Origin: Haberlea rhodopensis
Taxonomy: Eukaryota > Streptophyta > Magnoliopsida > Lamiales > Gesneriaceae
DNA length: 64,000 bases
Assembly: GCA_907163345.1 (NCBI GenBank)
Contig: CAJQUN010000024.1
Coordinates: 4,278,001-4,342,000, forward strand
Reading direction: 5' to 3'
The position numbers and the translations under genes were made by a program. Shown piece by piece: positions 1-11,347 of the stretch. The notes beneath the pieces were generated by a model. The model had not been told where the DNA came from, ran no database searches, and saw only the letters and a program-made list of their open reading frames with translations. Every line of letters begins with the position of its first letter. Position 1 is the stretch's first letter.

Positions 1-1183
1 TTTCTCTTTAAGTCAAATAACAGTTTCAAATTCGGAACGTGTGTGTGTGCTGTTGTCAATCCCAAGTATCATACAATTATCATAGATCAAAACAGTGTTA
101 ATCAATAACAATCAAGATTTTTCATCGAGAATCTCATAAACCTAGTTTTCAAGCACTTCTCCACTAATGTAATCAATTCCTAGACTTGGATCAAAAGGAC
201 TTTTAAAGCTTATAATGTTAGGCCTTTTGGTGTCGGGTACAAAGAAAAGATAGGATAAGCGCAAAGAAGAGAGTATAATCTTTTACAATTCAATTGTTTC
301 GCACACATCGAGCTTCTCTTCTTTTTCTTTTATAGCCTTGGCCACTTTGGGTCTTATATGTTTATTTTTTTTTTATTTTTTTTATTTTTTTTCAAGGATC
401 TTTGTCTATCCTTTTCTTTTTCTCATTCACAAGCTCTTTTCACAATAAGCTCATCAACTATAAACATCTATGTGCATCTAATGAAATTCATTATACTCCC
501 TTGGGTGAGGATAAGATTTTTTTTTTTTCAAAATTTTTTATTTTTTTTGGCTAAACAAGGTAGGTATAATGAGTTTATCAACAAATGTCGAATGGTGGCT
601 AATTTCCATTCTTATTCAATCAAGCTCAAAGTTGGACACTAGGGAAAGATGTAAATAAGGTAGGCTTGAAAGGCTCAAACGTTACAAAGATCGCCTAAAT
701 CATATCCAAGTCTAGTTCATAATTATAAAAATTTCGCCTCAAAGTGCCATCATCAAATAAGTTCTATGATTACTCTAAGATGCTCAAGACATGTCATCAA
801 GTTCACACCTATCATCACTACTTCAAAAGTAATCAACAAGTTTATGACTCAATGTGCTCAAATTATTCCTCATTTTCAACATGTCAACTCGACTCAAAAT
901 ATTCACAACATGTTTACAATCATCAAGATTCAAGTCATAAGTAGAGTAAACTAATATCATCATAGCATGGAGTCACTACTTTTAATCCAATTACACTAAA
1001 AACAATTTTTCAGGCTCTTCATCGGACTCATCAATATTATGCTAAAATCAAAGATTCCACAGCAGTAGACATGTTCAAACGCACAATTAAACAAATTCAA
1101 CTCAGCACAAACACCATTCACTCCTTAAACAAAAGCAAAAACAAAATTCCCATCTCCACATATCATATCATAGTTAACCAATT
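1..1183 (-). other. 3' noncoding region of element A
   Basis: No coding frame is supported here; the short T-rich frames are low complexity. The block is related to 18,665-19,690. Both contain the run 'aacgtgtgtgtgtg', the phrase 'gccttgg' near a T-rich stretch, and a 'gtaggcttgaaaggctcaaa' segment (here near 660, there near 19,326) in the same order. This makes it the 3' untranslated part of the Athila-like family, between pol and the 3' LTR. A purine run on the minus strand at 1,183-1,197 follows the residual pol frame. Confidence 0.6.
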
Positions 1184-1239
1184 ACCCCCCCAAACTTAAG
1201 TAATACATTGTCCTCAATGTAGTGAACAGGAAGAAATAA

Positions 1240-3349
1240 TAGGATGTACACAATGACTTTTGATAGACAAAGATAAGAGTGAAATTTATCGAAGGCAAAT
1301 ACTACTGCTAGAAGTTCTTTCTCAGTGGTGGCATAGTTCTGTTGTGCCTCATTTAACGTTCTACTAGCATAGTAAATAGTGTGAAATACCTTATTCCTTC
1401 TTTGTCCCAATACTGCGCCGACAGCTGTGTCACTTGCATCACACATCAACTCAAATGGTATATCCCAGTCAGGTGCTATCAAAATAGGTGCTGTGACCAA
1501 TCTCTCCTTTAGTGTCTCAAATGCCTGCAAGCAATCAGCATTAAAATCAAATGGTGCTTCTTTAGTCAACAAGTGAGATAAAGGTTTTGAAATTTGAGAA
1601 AAATCCTTTATAAATCGTCTATAGAACCCAGCATGGCCTAAGAAACTGCGAATTCCCTTCACTGATACTGGTGGAGGTAGTTCCTGTATCACTTGTACCT
1701 TTGCTCGATCCACTTCAATACCCTTTTGGGATATTTTATGGCCCAAGACTATTCCTTCTTTTACCATGAAGTGACACTTCTCCCAGTTTAGTACTAAGCT
1801 GTTCTCCTCACACCTTGTCAATACGAGATCAAGATTATGCAGACATGCATCAAATGAATTTCCAAACACAGAAAAATCATCCATGAATACTTCTAAAAAC
1901 ATTCCTACCATGTCATGGAATATCGACATCATGCATCGTTGAAACGTAGCCGGTGCATTACATAACCCAAAAGGCATTCTCCTAAATGCAAATGTACCAT
2001 AAGGACAAGTGAAGGTGGTCTTCTCTTGGTCCTCAGGTGCAATTGCTATCTGATTATATCCCGAATACCCATCTAGGAAGCAATAATAATCATACCCAGC
2101 TAGTCTCTCTATCATTTGATCAATGAAGGGGAGGGGGAAGTGATCCTTACGTGTAGCTTCATTAAGTTTTCTATAGTCAATACAGACTCTCCAACCAGTG
2201 ACTGTCCTAGTAGGTATTAATTCATTCTTTTCATTAGTAATAACAATCATACCTCCCTTCTTTGGTACACATTGCACCGGACTCACCCATGCACTATCTG
2301 AGATAGGATAATACCTGCATCGAGTAGCTTAATCACTTCCGCCTTGACTACTTCTTGCATCTTTGGATTCAAACGGCGTTGTGGTTGCACCAACGGCTTG
2401 TAAGTGTCTTCCATCAGAATTTTATGCATGCACATCGATGGGCTTATTCCTTTTATGTCCGCCACTTTCCATGCAAAGGCTTGCTTGTGCTCCCTCAAAA
2501 TCCTAAGGAGCTTCTCTTCGTCAATACCTGTCAAAGATGAAGACACAATTACTGGTAGAGAATTACTATTACCCAAATAAACATACTTGAGGTGAGTTGG
2601 TAGTGTCTTGAGTTCAAGATTGGGTGGTTCTTCAATTGAAGATTTCTGTGGCTTGATGTCCCTTTCTCCCAACTCTCCTAAATTATTGCTTTGACGTCTA
2701 ATGTAAGGAGGGTTAGCTCGCATCTGAGCAACTATCTCTTGTTCTTCTTCATTCTCAAGCATGTCCTCATCATTAGTGAGATAAGCTTCCACTACATCCT
2801 TGCATTCTGTTCGAAATATCATGTCAGATAACACATCAACATGGTCAATACTAAAACACATATGCTCGTCATGAGGGTGTTTCATAGCTTTAAAAACATT
2901 AAAAGTAACTCGATCCTCCCCTACACGGAGGATCAACTTCCCTTGATGCACATCTATGAGTGCTTTGCCAGTGGCCAAGAATGGTCTTCCCAAGATCAAG
3001 GGCATTTCAGCATCTTCTTCCATATCTAACACGAGAAAATCCACCGGGAAAATGAATTTATCCACCTTGACAAGTACATCCTCGATGAGTCCTCGTGGGT
3101 AGGTGATAGATCTATCCGCCAGTTGAAGTGACACTGTAGTGGGTTTAGGCTCGCCTAATCCCAACTTCCTGAAAATTGACAGTGGCATTAAATTAATACT
3201 CGCACCCAAATCACACAAAGATTTAGTAAATGAAATAGAGCCAATGGTGCAGGGTATAGAGAAACTCCCTGGATCTTTTAACTTAGGAGGCAATTTGTTT
3301 TGCACAATCGCTGAACACTCCTCTATTAAACTTACCGTCTCATGCTCTC
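1240..3349 (-). pseudogene. Athila-like pol: protease, RT and truncated RNase H (broken)
   Basis: The first part (3,305-2,283) carries a DLGAS-type aspartic protease region and the start of RT. The second part (2,286 down) carries RT motifs including the VPKKGG strand, the MPFGLCNAPATFQR block and the FMDDFS catalytic site, followed by the start of RNase H (CDASD, then the TTEKELLA helix). Two breaks are visible. A loss of about 4 nt near 2,305-2,315, in a short ATC-rich direct repeat, shifts the RT frame. At about 1,240 the RNase H frame passes directly into 3' noncoding sequence, so the rest of RNase H and all of integrase are deleted. Family membership is established from the motifs; the deletion mechanism is inferred. 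The product cannot be functional. Confidence 0.85.
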
Positions 3350-4996
3350 CTAATTCCGCTTATTCGATAAAATTTCCTTCAAAAACTTAGCATAACTAGG
3401 CATTTGAAGTAAAGCATCAGCAAATGGTATATTGATATGTAATTTCTTAAAAATTTCAAGAAATTTTGCAAAACTTGCATCTACCTTAGCTCTTTTTAAT
3501 GCAGCGGGAAAAGGAGGTGGGATTTGTACCTGCATTGGTGGTGTGATGGGTGTCTTGATAGAAGACTTACCTTTAGCTTCAACGTCTGCTTCAGTCTGTT
3601 CACTTTCCTCTATTTGTACTTCCTCAACTTCCTCTTTCTCCTCAGTGGGTGATCCAGTCTGCTTACCACTTCTCAATGATATAGCCTTTACTTGCTCCTT
3701 TGGATTTTTCTCGGTATCGCTAGGTAAGGTCCCTTGCATTCTTCCTGACAAAATATTCGCCAACTGTCCCACTTGAGTCTCCAAGTTCTTTATTGATGCA
3801 TCCTGGTTCTGCATTCTATTCTCCGTTGATGTAATAAACTTGGTCATCAACTCTTCCATACTCGGCTTTGATTGATAACCCGGTGGAGGTTGTGGATTCA
3901 AAACATTCTTTTGGTTAGACCAAGAGAAGTTTGGATGATTCCTCCACGGTTGGTTATAATTGTTGGAGTAAGAGTTACCTTGTTGTGGCCTGTTTCCTAC
4001 AAAGTTAGCATTTTCAGTAGATTGCACAAAAGGATTACCTGCTTGGCATTCTGTACTCTGATGGTTGCCTCCATATAATTCACATATGACTACTTGAGCT
4101 TGCATCGCTGTCATGCTCAAGCTATCCATTTTCTTATGCAATGCCTCCAACTGAGCTTGTATAGATGTCACCTCATCAATTTGATGCATCCCAATCGGTC
4201 TTTTAGGCACATTCCTTTCGGACTGCCACTGGTAACTGTTGGATGCCATCTCTTCCAAAAGTGTGTAAGCTTCTTCAGGTGACTTTCTCATAATCGTACC
4301 TCCTGCTGCTGCATCAATCATGGATCTATTAGCAGAAAATAAACCATTGTAAAATGTTTGTACCTGAAGCCAAATCGGAAGGCCATGATGTGGGCATCTT
4401 CGAAGTAAATCCTTGAAGCGCTCCCAAGCTTCATATAGAGTTTCCGGATCATGTTGCATGAATGTGGTGATATCATTGCGCATCTTAGCTGTCTTGGAAG
4501 GGGGAAAGTATCTTGATAGGAAGGCTTGAACCATCCCCTCCCAAGTAGTGATCGACCCTGCAGGCAATGAATTCAACCAGCCCTTAGCTTTGTCATTCAA
4601 AGAAAAGGGAAAGAGACGTAACCTGATGGCGTCGTCAGTGACGCCATTGTGCTTGAACGTGTCGCAGATCTCCAAAAAGTTGGAGATATGAGCATTAGGA
4701 TCATCAGCAGGCGATCCTCCGAATTGCACAGAGTGTTGAATCATCTGAATTATGGCAGGCTTGATCTCGAAGTTATTAGCCTGAATCCTTGGTCTTGTGA
4801 TGCTGGACATGGTGCCTTGAAAAGATGGTTGTGCATAGTCCATCATGTACCTTATAATTGGCACTTCATCATTATGTTGTTCACCATTCCCTCGATTGTT
4901 CTCAGCCATCTCTCTTGTTTCTTTTCGAAGTCTTCTGCAAGTTCGTTCAATCTCTAAGTCGAGTGGCTCTAATATAGGTCTGTCACTTCGTAGCAT
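3350..4996 (-). pseudogene. Athila-like gag polyprotein
   Basis: This is an open frame of 548 aa. Residues about 60-260 form the retrotransposon gag core, with FGGSPADDPNAHI, the FPFSL..KAKGWL helix, YFPPSK and CPHHGLP blocks typical of Athila/Ogre-type Ty3 elements. A glutamine- and asparagine-rich middle and an acidic, proline-containing tail precede the protease. No CCHC knuckle is evident. The frame ends at 3,350, just where the family usually continues straight into protease; a one-nucleotide loss near 3,357-3,362 accounts for the shift. Gag would form the cytoplasmic virus-like particle. I list it as a pseudogene because the element is defective, although most of this frame is intact. 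Confidence 0.8.
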
Positions 4997-5857
4997 GCAC
5001 TACAAAGACAACTCCCTGCAAAATTCAACACAACGAAGGAAGAACAGTAATGAAATCGTATACACCGTAATAAAAATAATTATAATCCAATATTCAACGC
5101 ACCACAGAGAATTAAGATAATAAACAGTAGAGATAAATATCGAGACTTCGGTTCACTTGAGTAATCCCCCACAATTTACCTACTAGTTCTAATTAAAATT
5201 AATGCATCTAAGGTGACAAGTTTTCCGATTATATCCAATATACTCTCTCGAGCTATATTAAACCTAACACTGAATTGCAGTAAGTAACTCTCGTTCACTT
5301 ATTTAACAATTCAATGTTGCATACGTTCTATGAAAACCCTTAGCCTTCGATTACTAGATATCTATAGCTATCACTCATGTATTTGACGTCATCTCTCGAT
5401 CTCGGTCTGAAATCCACGGTTTATGTTATTGGTTCCGTTTTACAAAATCATCTCTCGATCTCAATTGCAAACTAACAACATTCAAAGAGTAGCTAATTCT
5501 TCAAAAGCATTAACAGCATAACATAAACTCAAAAATAACAAAAATTCAATCAAAAACTAGAATTAAAACTGTGGGTCCATACACAAGATCCCCTTGTCTC
5601 GATAACAAACTTAGCCTAGCATATTAACCAAAAAACAACGTTTTATAATATCTAACAACATTATAAACATTGGAATTCGAAAATAAAACTAAACAAAAGT
5701 TCAGAAATACTAGTAAACACTCGATGTTGAATAGTGCGTCGATCCGTTGCTCCCGTCTCTAGCTGCGTTCCTTGAATCGTCTTGAATGAATCTTCTCTTC
5801 CAAAGGGTGGCTGCCTATCCAGAGGTGAAAGAACCCTTCTAATGACCTAAAAACCTC

Positions 5858-5865
5858 TTTTTATA
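5858..5865 (-). promoter_or_regulatory. TATA-like box in the LTR of element A
   Basis: The minus strand reads TATAAAAA within 'acatataaaaagagg'. It lies 86 bp downstream, in the direction of transcription, of the palindrome array, and is followed by an LTR leader region. Together these mark the U3/R transition. The assignment is inferred from position and motif. Confidence 0.5.
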
Positions 5866-5949
5866 TGTCTCCTCCCGAGCCCAAAGAATCTGGTACCAAA
5901 AATAGCCCCAAAACTTAATTAAGGAAGTTTTTAATTCTGGAACTCTGCA

Positions 5950-6163
5950 CGCGATCGATTTCTTCAAAATAGGCGATCGATCGCCTTCAGCTTTTTCTCC
6001 TCGGCGATCGGTCTCTCAAGATATGCGATCGATCGCCTATATGTTCTGCCCCAAGGCGATCGATCGCCTGATTTGTTGCGATCGATCGCCTATCGCTTGA
6101 AAAATTCCACGAGCTCACTGGCTTCAGGCGATCGATCTCTTCGAAATAGGCGATCGATCGCCT
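5950..6163. repeat. Array of eight paired GCGATCGATCGC palindromes (array A)
   Basis: Eight perfect or near-perfect copies of the palindrome GCGATCGATCGC (often extended to GGCG...CGCC) lie at centres 5956.5, 5978.5, 6009.5, 6030.5, 6061.5, 6083.5, 6133.5 and 6155.5. The centre spacings are therefore 22, 31, 21, 31, 22, 50 and 22 bp. Linkers between copies are unrelated to each other, so this is not a simple tandem duplication. The array lies upstream of the LTR TATA-like box. An inverted relative occurs at 39,311-39,520. Confidence 0.9.
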
Positions 6164-6390
6164 GAAGCTTTTATCGATTTTTTAAGTCATTTTGACATCT
6201 TTTCCCACGGGTTGCCTCGTACTGTCATAGTTCCACCTCCTAGTCCATAAAACGGGGGTTTTTCCAGTATTTCTTGCACTTCTACTGGATTCCTGGAAAT
6301 ACAACAAAACACAACCAAAAGTATAAAATCTTCCAAGAATCACTATAAAAATCGCAAGAAATATATGCAAATATAAGTGTAAAAATGACA

Positions 6391-7402
6391 CTTATCTGAT
6401 CCCACCAGCAAGAGTAATATCACCAATAATAGCTGTCAATAGGAACGAAACAATAAGCAACCAGTACAAATTGCACTGAAGCAAGCATCAAAAATCGCAT
6501 CAAATAAATAAACAAGATAAACAAAATAACAAACAATATAAGATCATCATGAGATCAAATCATCATTCATAAATATCCCTTCAACCTAAATCATTGATCA
6601 CATAATCACATCATTCAGGAATACGATAGAAGGTACCTGAGAGTAACCATAATTCATTCCTTGTGAGAATGCACCCTAGTTAACAAGTTGTGCAATTAAC
6701 AGAAATAGCAGTTTAACATTGCCCATCAAGAACATTTAATAATCATGTAAAAAACAGAGAATAAATGACAGTGAGGCAAAATTTGGGGTAACGACTCTAA
6801 CCACAGCGGCCATTGCAAGGCATATAGCCCGCACAACACAATATACTTGTGACAAACAACAACAAACTTATTTGGTTCCCTGCAAGTAGGTCTCACTACA
6901 AGAAAGTAGGTCTCCCTCGGAAAATCAAAGAAATTTAATGGTATTCCCTAAGGAAAATAAATAAAATAACAGCATGGAAATGAAATTTACCTAGTGCAAA
7001 TTTCCATCGGTTCTGGCATTAGTTTACCATCAAAGAACACATAGAGTAAGTCACGCTTCAAGAAATCACGAAGAACAACAATATTATTCTTGAAAAGCGA
7101 AGACAAAGAACAACGGTTGAGACAAAGAACAAAAAATAGAATCACTCAATCACCAAGCAATAAAACTCATTTAGTTTATTAAAACAAAGATCCTGATGGA
7201 AATAAACCAACTTAATTATTATGATATTGGCACTTGCCTTAAGCTTTTAAACTATATTATTTTCTTTTTGTCAAATTAAGCCCAGCGACATTTTAGATTC
7301 TATTGTATTTTCGAAGATATAAATTGGTTTTAAGATCACTCTTGCCAATTGGGAATAACCATGTTCCATCCAAAAGAAAGCATGGGAATTGTTAAGTGTG
7401 AG
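6391..7402. other. Interval without a recognised gene
   Basis: AT-rich sequence between two retrotransposons. A minus-strand stretch at about 6,409-6,460 reads as a short hydrophobic open segment (LTAIIGDITLAGG) and another at about 6,785-6,835 is locally open. These could be remnants of exons interrupted by element A, but splice sites and continuity are not convincing. No known family is recognised. Confidence 0.4.
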
Positions 7403-8594
7403 TGTTAGGATCGGTCCGGAGTGTTTAGAGGGGGGGGGGGGGGTGAATGAATACTCCTTCTAAAAATTAATCCTTCGTGATTTCTTTCGGATTAGTGAAA
7501 GAAATCTGTTTCTTAATCAATTCTTGTACAAAACAGACCACTGAAAATATAAGTGCGGAACGGTCTGTTCTTGTATGTAAGAACGGCTCGATGGCTAGTG
7601 AGAAAGAACGAGTGCAGAAATAAGATACACAGGATATGTTTCTGGAAGTTCGAAGGTGGTGTAATCCTTCTACGTCTCCCCTTCTTCCAATTAAGGAAGG
7701 TTTATACTAGAAGACTTTGATTTATACAATCCTGTTGTACAAACCTGATTCAGACTGGATTTACCTCACTACCAATCTGAAACTCCTAGTCACTCAATCT
7801 GCTCAGACACACTCTGTCTGACAGTTACAATATGTTTCTCACTTCTATTTTCAACACAGAAAACACAAGATGCGCACAGTGAGCCTAAATGATCAAATGT
7901 TACAAAGTAAACGTGCTTGAGAATGATTTCAGCTCGAGAGCTTCTGAACTTGTAAGCTTGTGCTGTTTTTGCTTTCTTGTGCGTTTTTCAATTGATCAGC
8001 GAGAGTCAGTAGCAAGAGTCCGTAAGTTCCTTTTGTTGCATCCTTTTATAGTTGAAGGTACCAACGACATTATTTTCCTTAATGTGCAACTTTGACTCTG
8101 CTTAAACTCTGAGTAGGCTTCAGTCTTCTTCTTCAGGAATTGCCGTTCTGGTTCATACTTTCGGCGACTGTCAGGTAAGCTCTTCTTTGTCTTCTTACCT
8201 ATTATGGCAATCTTCAGTCTTTGGTCCTTTGTAGCATTAATTACAACATTAAATGCTACAATAAATAGCCGTTAATGATTCGGACTGAGGAGCCATTCTG
8301 TATGTATCCTAAGCTGCTCTGATCTGATAAAGATAGAGATCGATCTGAAGCTTTGGTTGAGGCAGTCTGATATTCATCGGTCCGGTCTGATAAGTAATGT
8401 GACTTATCAGCTTGTTCTGTTGTTGAGCTATCGATCTGGTCAGTCTGATTACCCTCGATCCGGTCTGATATGCTTTGTCATCTTATCAGCTTGATCTGTT
8501 TTGGGCGATCGTTCTGGTCAGTCTGATTTCTCTCGATCCGGTCTGATATGTTTTGTCATCTTTAAAATCTCATCGATAAGATCCGGGACTAACA
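7403..8594 (-). mobile_element. 3' LTR of the copia element
   Basis: A 1,192-bp block begins TGTTAG and ends CTAACA on the plus strand, so its ends are perfect 6-bp inverted repeats. It has a run of 14 or more G near the left end. Its right end adjoins the PPT. Around 8,385-8,575 it contains two to three imperfect copies of an approximately 85-bp unit with the phrase 'gatccggtctgatatg'. Its first 37 bp match 16,936-16,972, the surviving piece of the other LTR. Confidence 0.88.
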
Positions 8595-8610
8595 AATTCC
8601 CCCTTTTTGA
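8595..8610 (-). other. Polypurine tract of the copia element
   Basis: The minus strand reads TCAAAAAGGGGGAATT immediately before the 3' LTR and is preceded by GTCATCATC. This is the usual plus-strand priming site of SIRE/Tork-type plant copia elements. Confidence 0.85.
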
Positions 8611-8846
8611 TGATGACAAAACCTAGCTTCTAAGTCTTTTTAACCAGTCTGATGAGAACTCTGAAGCGAAAACTTTCGGATCGATTACTCTTTCTTGTTC
8701 AAAATAAATGAACATCATTAAGTTGGATCGATTAAACCTTTATTATTAAGCCTTATATTGTAGTTTAAAATAAATGAACACGGACTTAATCGAAAGAGGA
8801 TTTTATTGATCACCAAAAAATCCTAAATACAGACAGTCTGAAAATA

Positions 8847-11347
8847 TTATTTTCTAGAAGACTGAGACGGAGGCGGCCTGAAGTCTTTCTTCTTTTCCCC
8901 CTTTTTGTCAGCAACAATCTCTTGAAGAAAGTCAACAACTTGTGCTAGCCGCGTGCTGATAGCGTCAAGACGAACGTCTTGAGCGCGGAGGGAATTGGCA
9001 ACAGATGCTCTGACTTCAGTGGCTAGTTCGATCTGCTCTTTTCTCAGACTGTTCTTATAAGAGGCTTGTTGAGGAAACAGATCGTTTATGCCGCGCTGAA
9101 GGCTTCCGATACTGGCAGTCATCTTCTCTTTGAATGAATCAAAGTCCAAAGCTGTAAGCCTCTGACCTTGATGAACTTCGAGAACGCGTTGAGAGAGTGA
9201 CAGGCAGTTGTCAGAGAGGTGCTGAATAGTCCTTGCCAGAAATGGAGGTGCATCAGATTGTTGGCTGGGAGAGCGATCTGATGAGGACAAAGCCTGTTCA
9301 TCGTCTTCAGCAACCGGGACAAGTGAAGATACAGCGACTTGGTGACTTGCAGACCGGATCAAAGTGACTAGATCCGAAGAAAATGTTTGAATAAAGGCCA
9401 TATCTTCATCTGATTGGACTGGAGGAGTGCTGGGTCTGGAAGGCTCTTCAATCTGGAGAGCTGCAACAACGGTGGACACCACCAGATCCGGATCGACGAA
9501 TTCTGAAGCGCCAACTGTTGCCAGTTCTACTGATGGACTGATTTGAGCACGGGAGGCTGAGGACCCCAAAGGAATGGAGGTTGTTGGAGAGTCCAACAAT
9601 ACATTCAATGGTTCATCATCGGGCACAGACGGAGCATTAGGCAATGGCTGCTCCGCTGTCTAGTCTGGTAGTGGCTCTGCAGTCTGATCTGGTACTTGCT
9701 CGGCAGGTTGATCTGGTATTTGCTCTGCAGTCTGATCTGCTGCAACAGAAGGAATAACCTCAACGAAAGGTTCTGCCATAGTCTTGCTTGCAGAGGGATG
9801 ATCCGGGCTGGTTGTGGGAGTGGATACACTGAGCTTCTGTCGTTGAAAATGGACAGCTAAGTGAAGAGCATGAACATCCATCTCGAGTTGAGCAATAACA
9901 GCCCCATCATCTCTGGCAGTTGGAGCAGTCGGATCAAAATTCTCTTTCTTAGCAGCTAGGAGCAGAGTGGCTATACAGAATCTTTGATTAGCCGTAAATA
10001 GCTCTTTGCGCTGCACGGCAAGCCGAACATCATCAGTCTCTGTTCCTTTCAGAACTTCCTCTTCCATCTTCTTCAGTCTGCTCAGCTTACCGAAGAATAA
10101 CTCAATGTGGTTGATAGTCCGGTACTGGACATATTCATCAAAGACCACAATGAGTGCCTTCACCTTCTCATCAACATCCTCCATAGCAATGTCGATGGCT
10201 GTCTGCGCTGCAGATTTGGGTTTAGAGGAGAGGGGTTCGGAGAGAATGGCTTTTCCCTTGCCGGTGGAGGAGGGGGACTTGATCCCGGATTGGGTATAAT
10301 CTCCCAACTCAGTGATAACTATTCCTTTGACCTTGGGAATGGCAGAGGGACTCGGATAGTGACTTTGGGTGCAAGGGTTGAAGCCTGTGAAGGTTGGATG
10401 GAAGGTTGGGGTGCAGGGGTGGCTTTAGTTGGAGGCAATATGGGTAAGACTTTCAAGGGTAATGGTTTGCTGGGCTTGGTAATCTGGGTTCTTGGCTTTT
10501 TGGGAAGTGGCTTGGTTGGTGGCGAGGGAGCAGACTGAGTTTCTTCCGAATCAGTCTGGATGGTCAGTTTGCGCTTGACGCGAGGTTTGCGCGCAACAGC
10601 TTGTTCTTCGCCCTTCTCAATCTTGACTGCAGCCAGAGTAGCAGGAGTAGGCGGAGCACTCTTGGACTTCAGCAATGCAAGTCCTTTGGAGTTTAGAATC
10701 TTGAAGGGGCTGAGAGCGGACTGCTTTCCCAGCTCGATGTCCAAAGACTCCAGTAGCTTGCTGAGAGGAACAGCAAAGCATACAGCTTGTTTCGATGCAA
10801 TCACTGTTTCCATCAGAACTCCAAACAGAATCACGGACCAGTTCATCTTCTGTCCGGATACAATAGCCGCCATAGCCCTGAACTTCTCTGCGGTCACAGC
10901 GTCAAAACTTCCTGCTTTGCCCAACAGAGGCTTACCCACTATCTCGCACAGCACCTGGAAATGAAAGAGCATTTCCTTCTTCTTAAACGATGGTTGCAGG
11001 CGGTGGCCAAGAATAGATATCTTCCCTTGAAGATCTGAGAGTGACGCCTGAGGAATCTGTCCAAATTCCGTCAGTCCGGAATTGGGGAGGCCAAAGGTTT
11101 TGGCCAGCGTCATCGGCGAGATCTCAAAAGATTTGCCATTGACAGTAGTAGATATGGATGTCTTCTGGGAGACGGCATTGTCGAATAGTTTGCGGATTTC
11201 TGATTCATAAACAACGGTGCCGCATTCCAGAAAGTTTCTCAGACCAGAAGATTCCAACGCTCTGAAGATGGACACCATCTCTGCATCTTCTGCCCTGTAA
11301 ATATCATTAAACTCAACGGAGAGGGAGTTATGAGTGATGGTAGCCAT
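8847..11347 (-). pseudogene. Third ORF of the copia element: plant-transposon-type protein with coiled coil (broken)
   Basis: Three open segments (11,347-10,319; 10,307-9,660; 9,644-8,847) form one reading unit of roughly 830 aa downstream of pol. I place the start at 11,347 (MATITHN...), just after a leader-like CT-rich stretch, although the frame stays open to 11,680. Residues about 1-200 form a globular domain resembling the 'putative plant transposon protein' class. The middle is basic and proline-rich. The last 250 aa include heptad-like coiled-coil segments and a lysine-rich tail. A one-nucleotide shift lies near 10,310-10,345. A single TAG at 9,659-9,661 replaces the Gln codon in a run of PDQTAEQ heptapeptide repeats. 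The role is unknown; SIRE elements often carry an extra, sometimes called env-like, ORF here. No clear signal peptide or membrane anchor is seen. Confidence 0.7.

Larger units (their letters stand above)
1..6390 (-). mobile_element. Decayed Athila-like Ty3/gypsy LTR retrotransposon (element A)
   Basis: Read on the minus strand, the element runs from a right-hand LTR-like block (about 5,130-6,390) through gag (4,996-3,350), protease, RT and part of RNase H (3,349-1,240), then about 1.2 kb of 3' noncoding sequence to the window edge. The 3' LTR would lie beyond the left edge. The gag and RT motifs match the Athila lineage: DLGAS-type protease, FMDD in RT, and the Athila-style gag core. It is non-autonomous because integrase is missing, pol has frameshifts, and no PBS is seen between the LTR block and gag. 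Lineage comes from motif recognition. The exact LTR boundaries are inferred by comparison with the LTR at 16,976-18,491. Confidence 0.8.
5130..6390 (-). mobile_element. LTR-like block of element A (5' side, incomplete)
   Basis: On the minus strand it begins with TGTCATTTTT at 6,390 and runs to about 5,130. It shows the same internal order as the complete LTR at 16,976-18,491: a start region, a palindrome array (6,163-5,950), a TATA-like box (5,865-5,858), then a leader containing 'gggagcaacggatcgacgc'. The 3' end of the LTR and the PBS appear to be lost, because the conserved 'gggatcgatcccacgagg' segment of the other LTR has no match here. The left boundary is approximate. Confidence 0.55.

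Noticed and set aside
358..642. Phe-rich 94-codon frame
   Set aside because: It comes from T-rich low-complexity sequence in the 3' noncoding region of element A.
5950..6163. CRISPR-like array of short repeats
   Set aside because: The repeats are 12-14 bp palindromes, spacers are 7-38 bp, and the context is a plant LTR. Nothing supports a prokaryotic array.
6405..6470. Minus-strand exon of a transporter-like protein (LTAIIGDITLAGG)
   Set aside because: Only about 17 open codons, no clear splice sites, and no neighbouring exon; too short to claim.
10107..10538. 143-codon plus-strand frame inside the copia third ORF
   Set aside because: It is a shadow of the minus-strand ORF, and composition is Gly-rich without family features.
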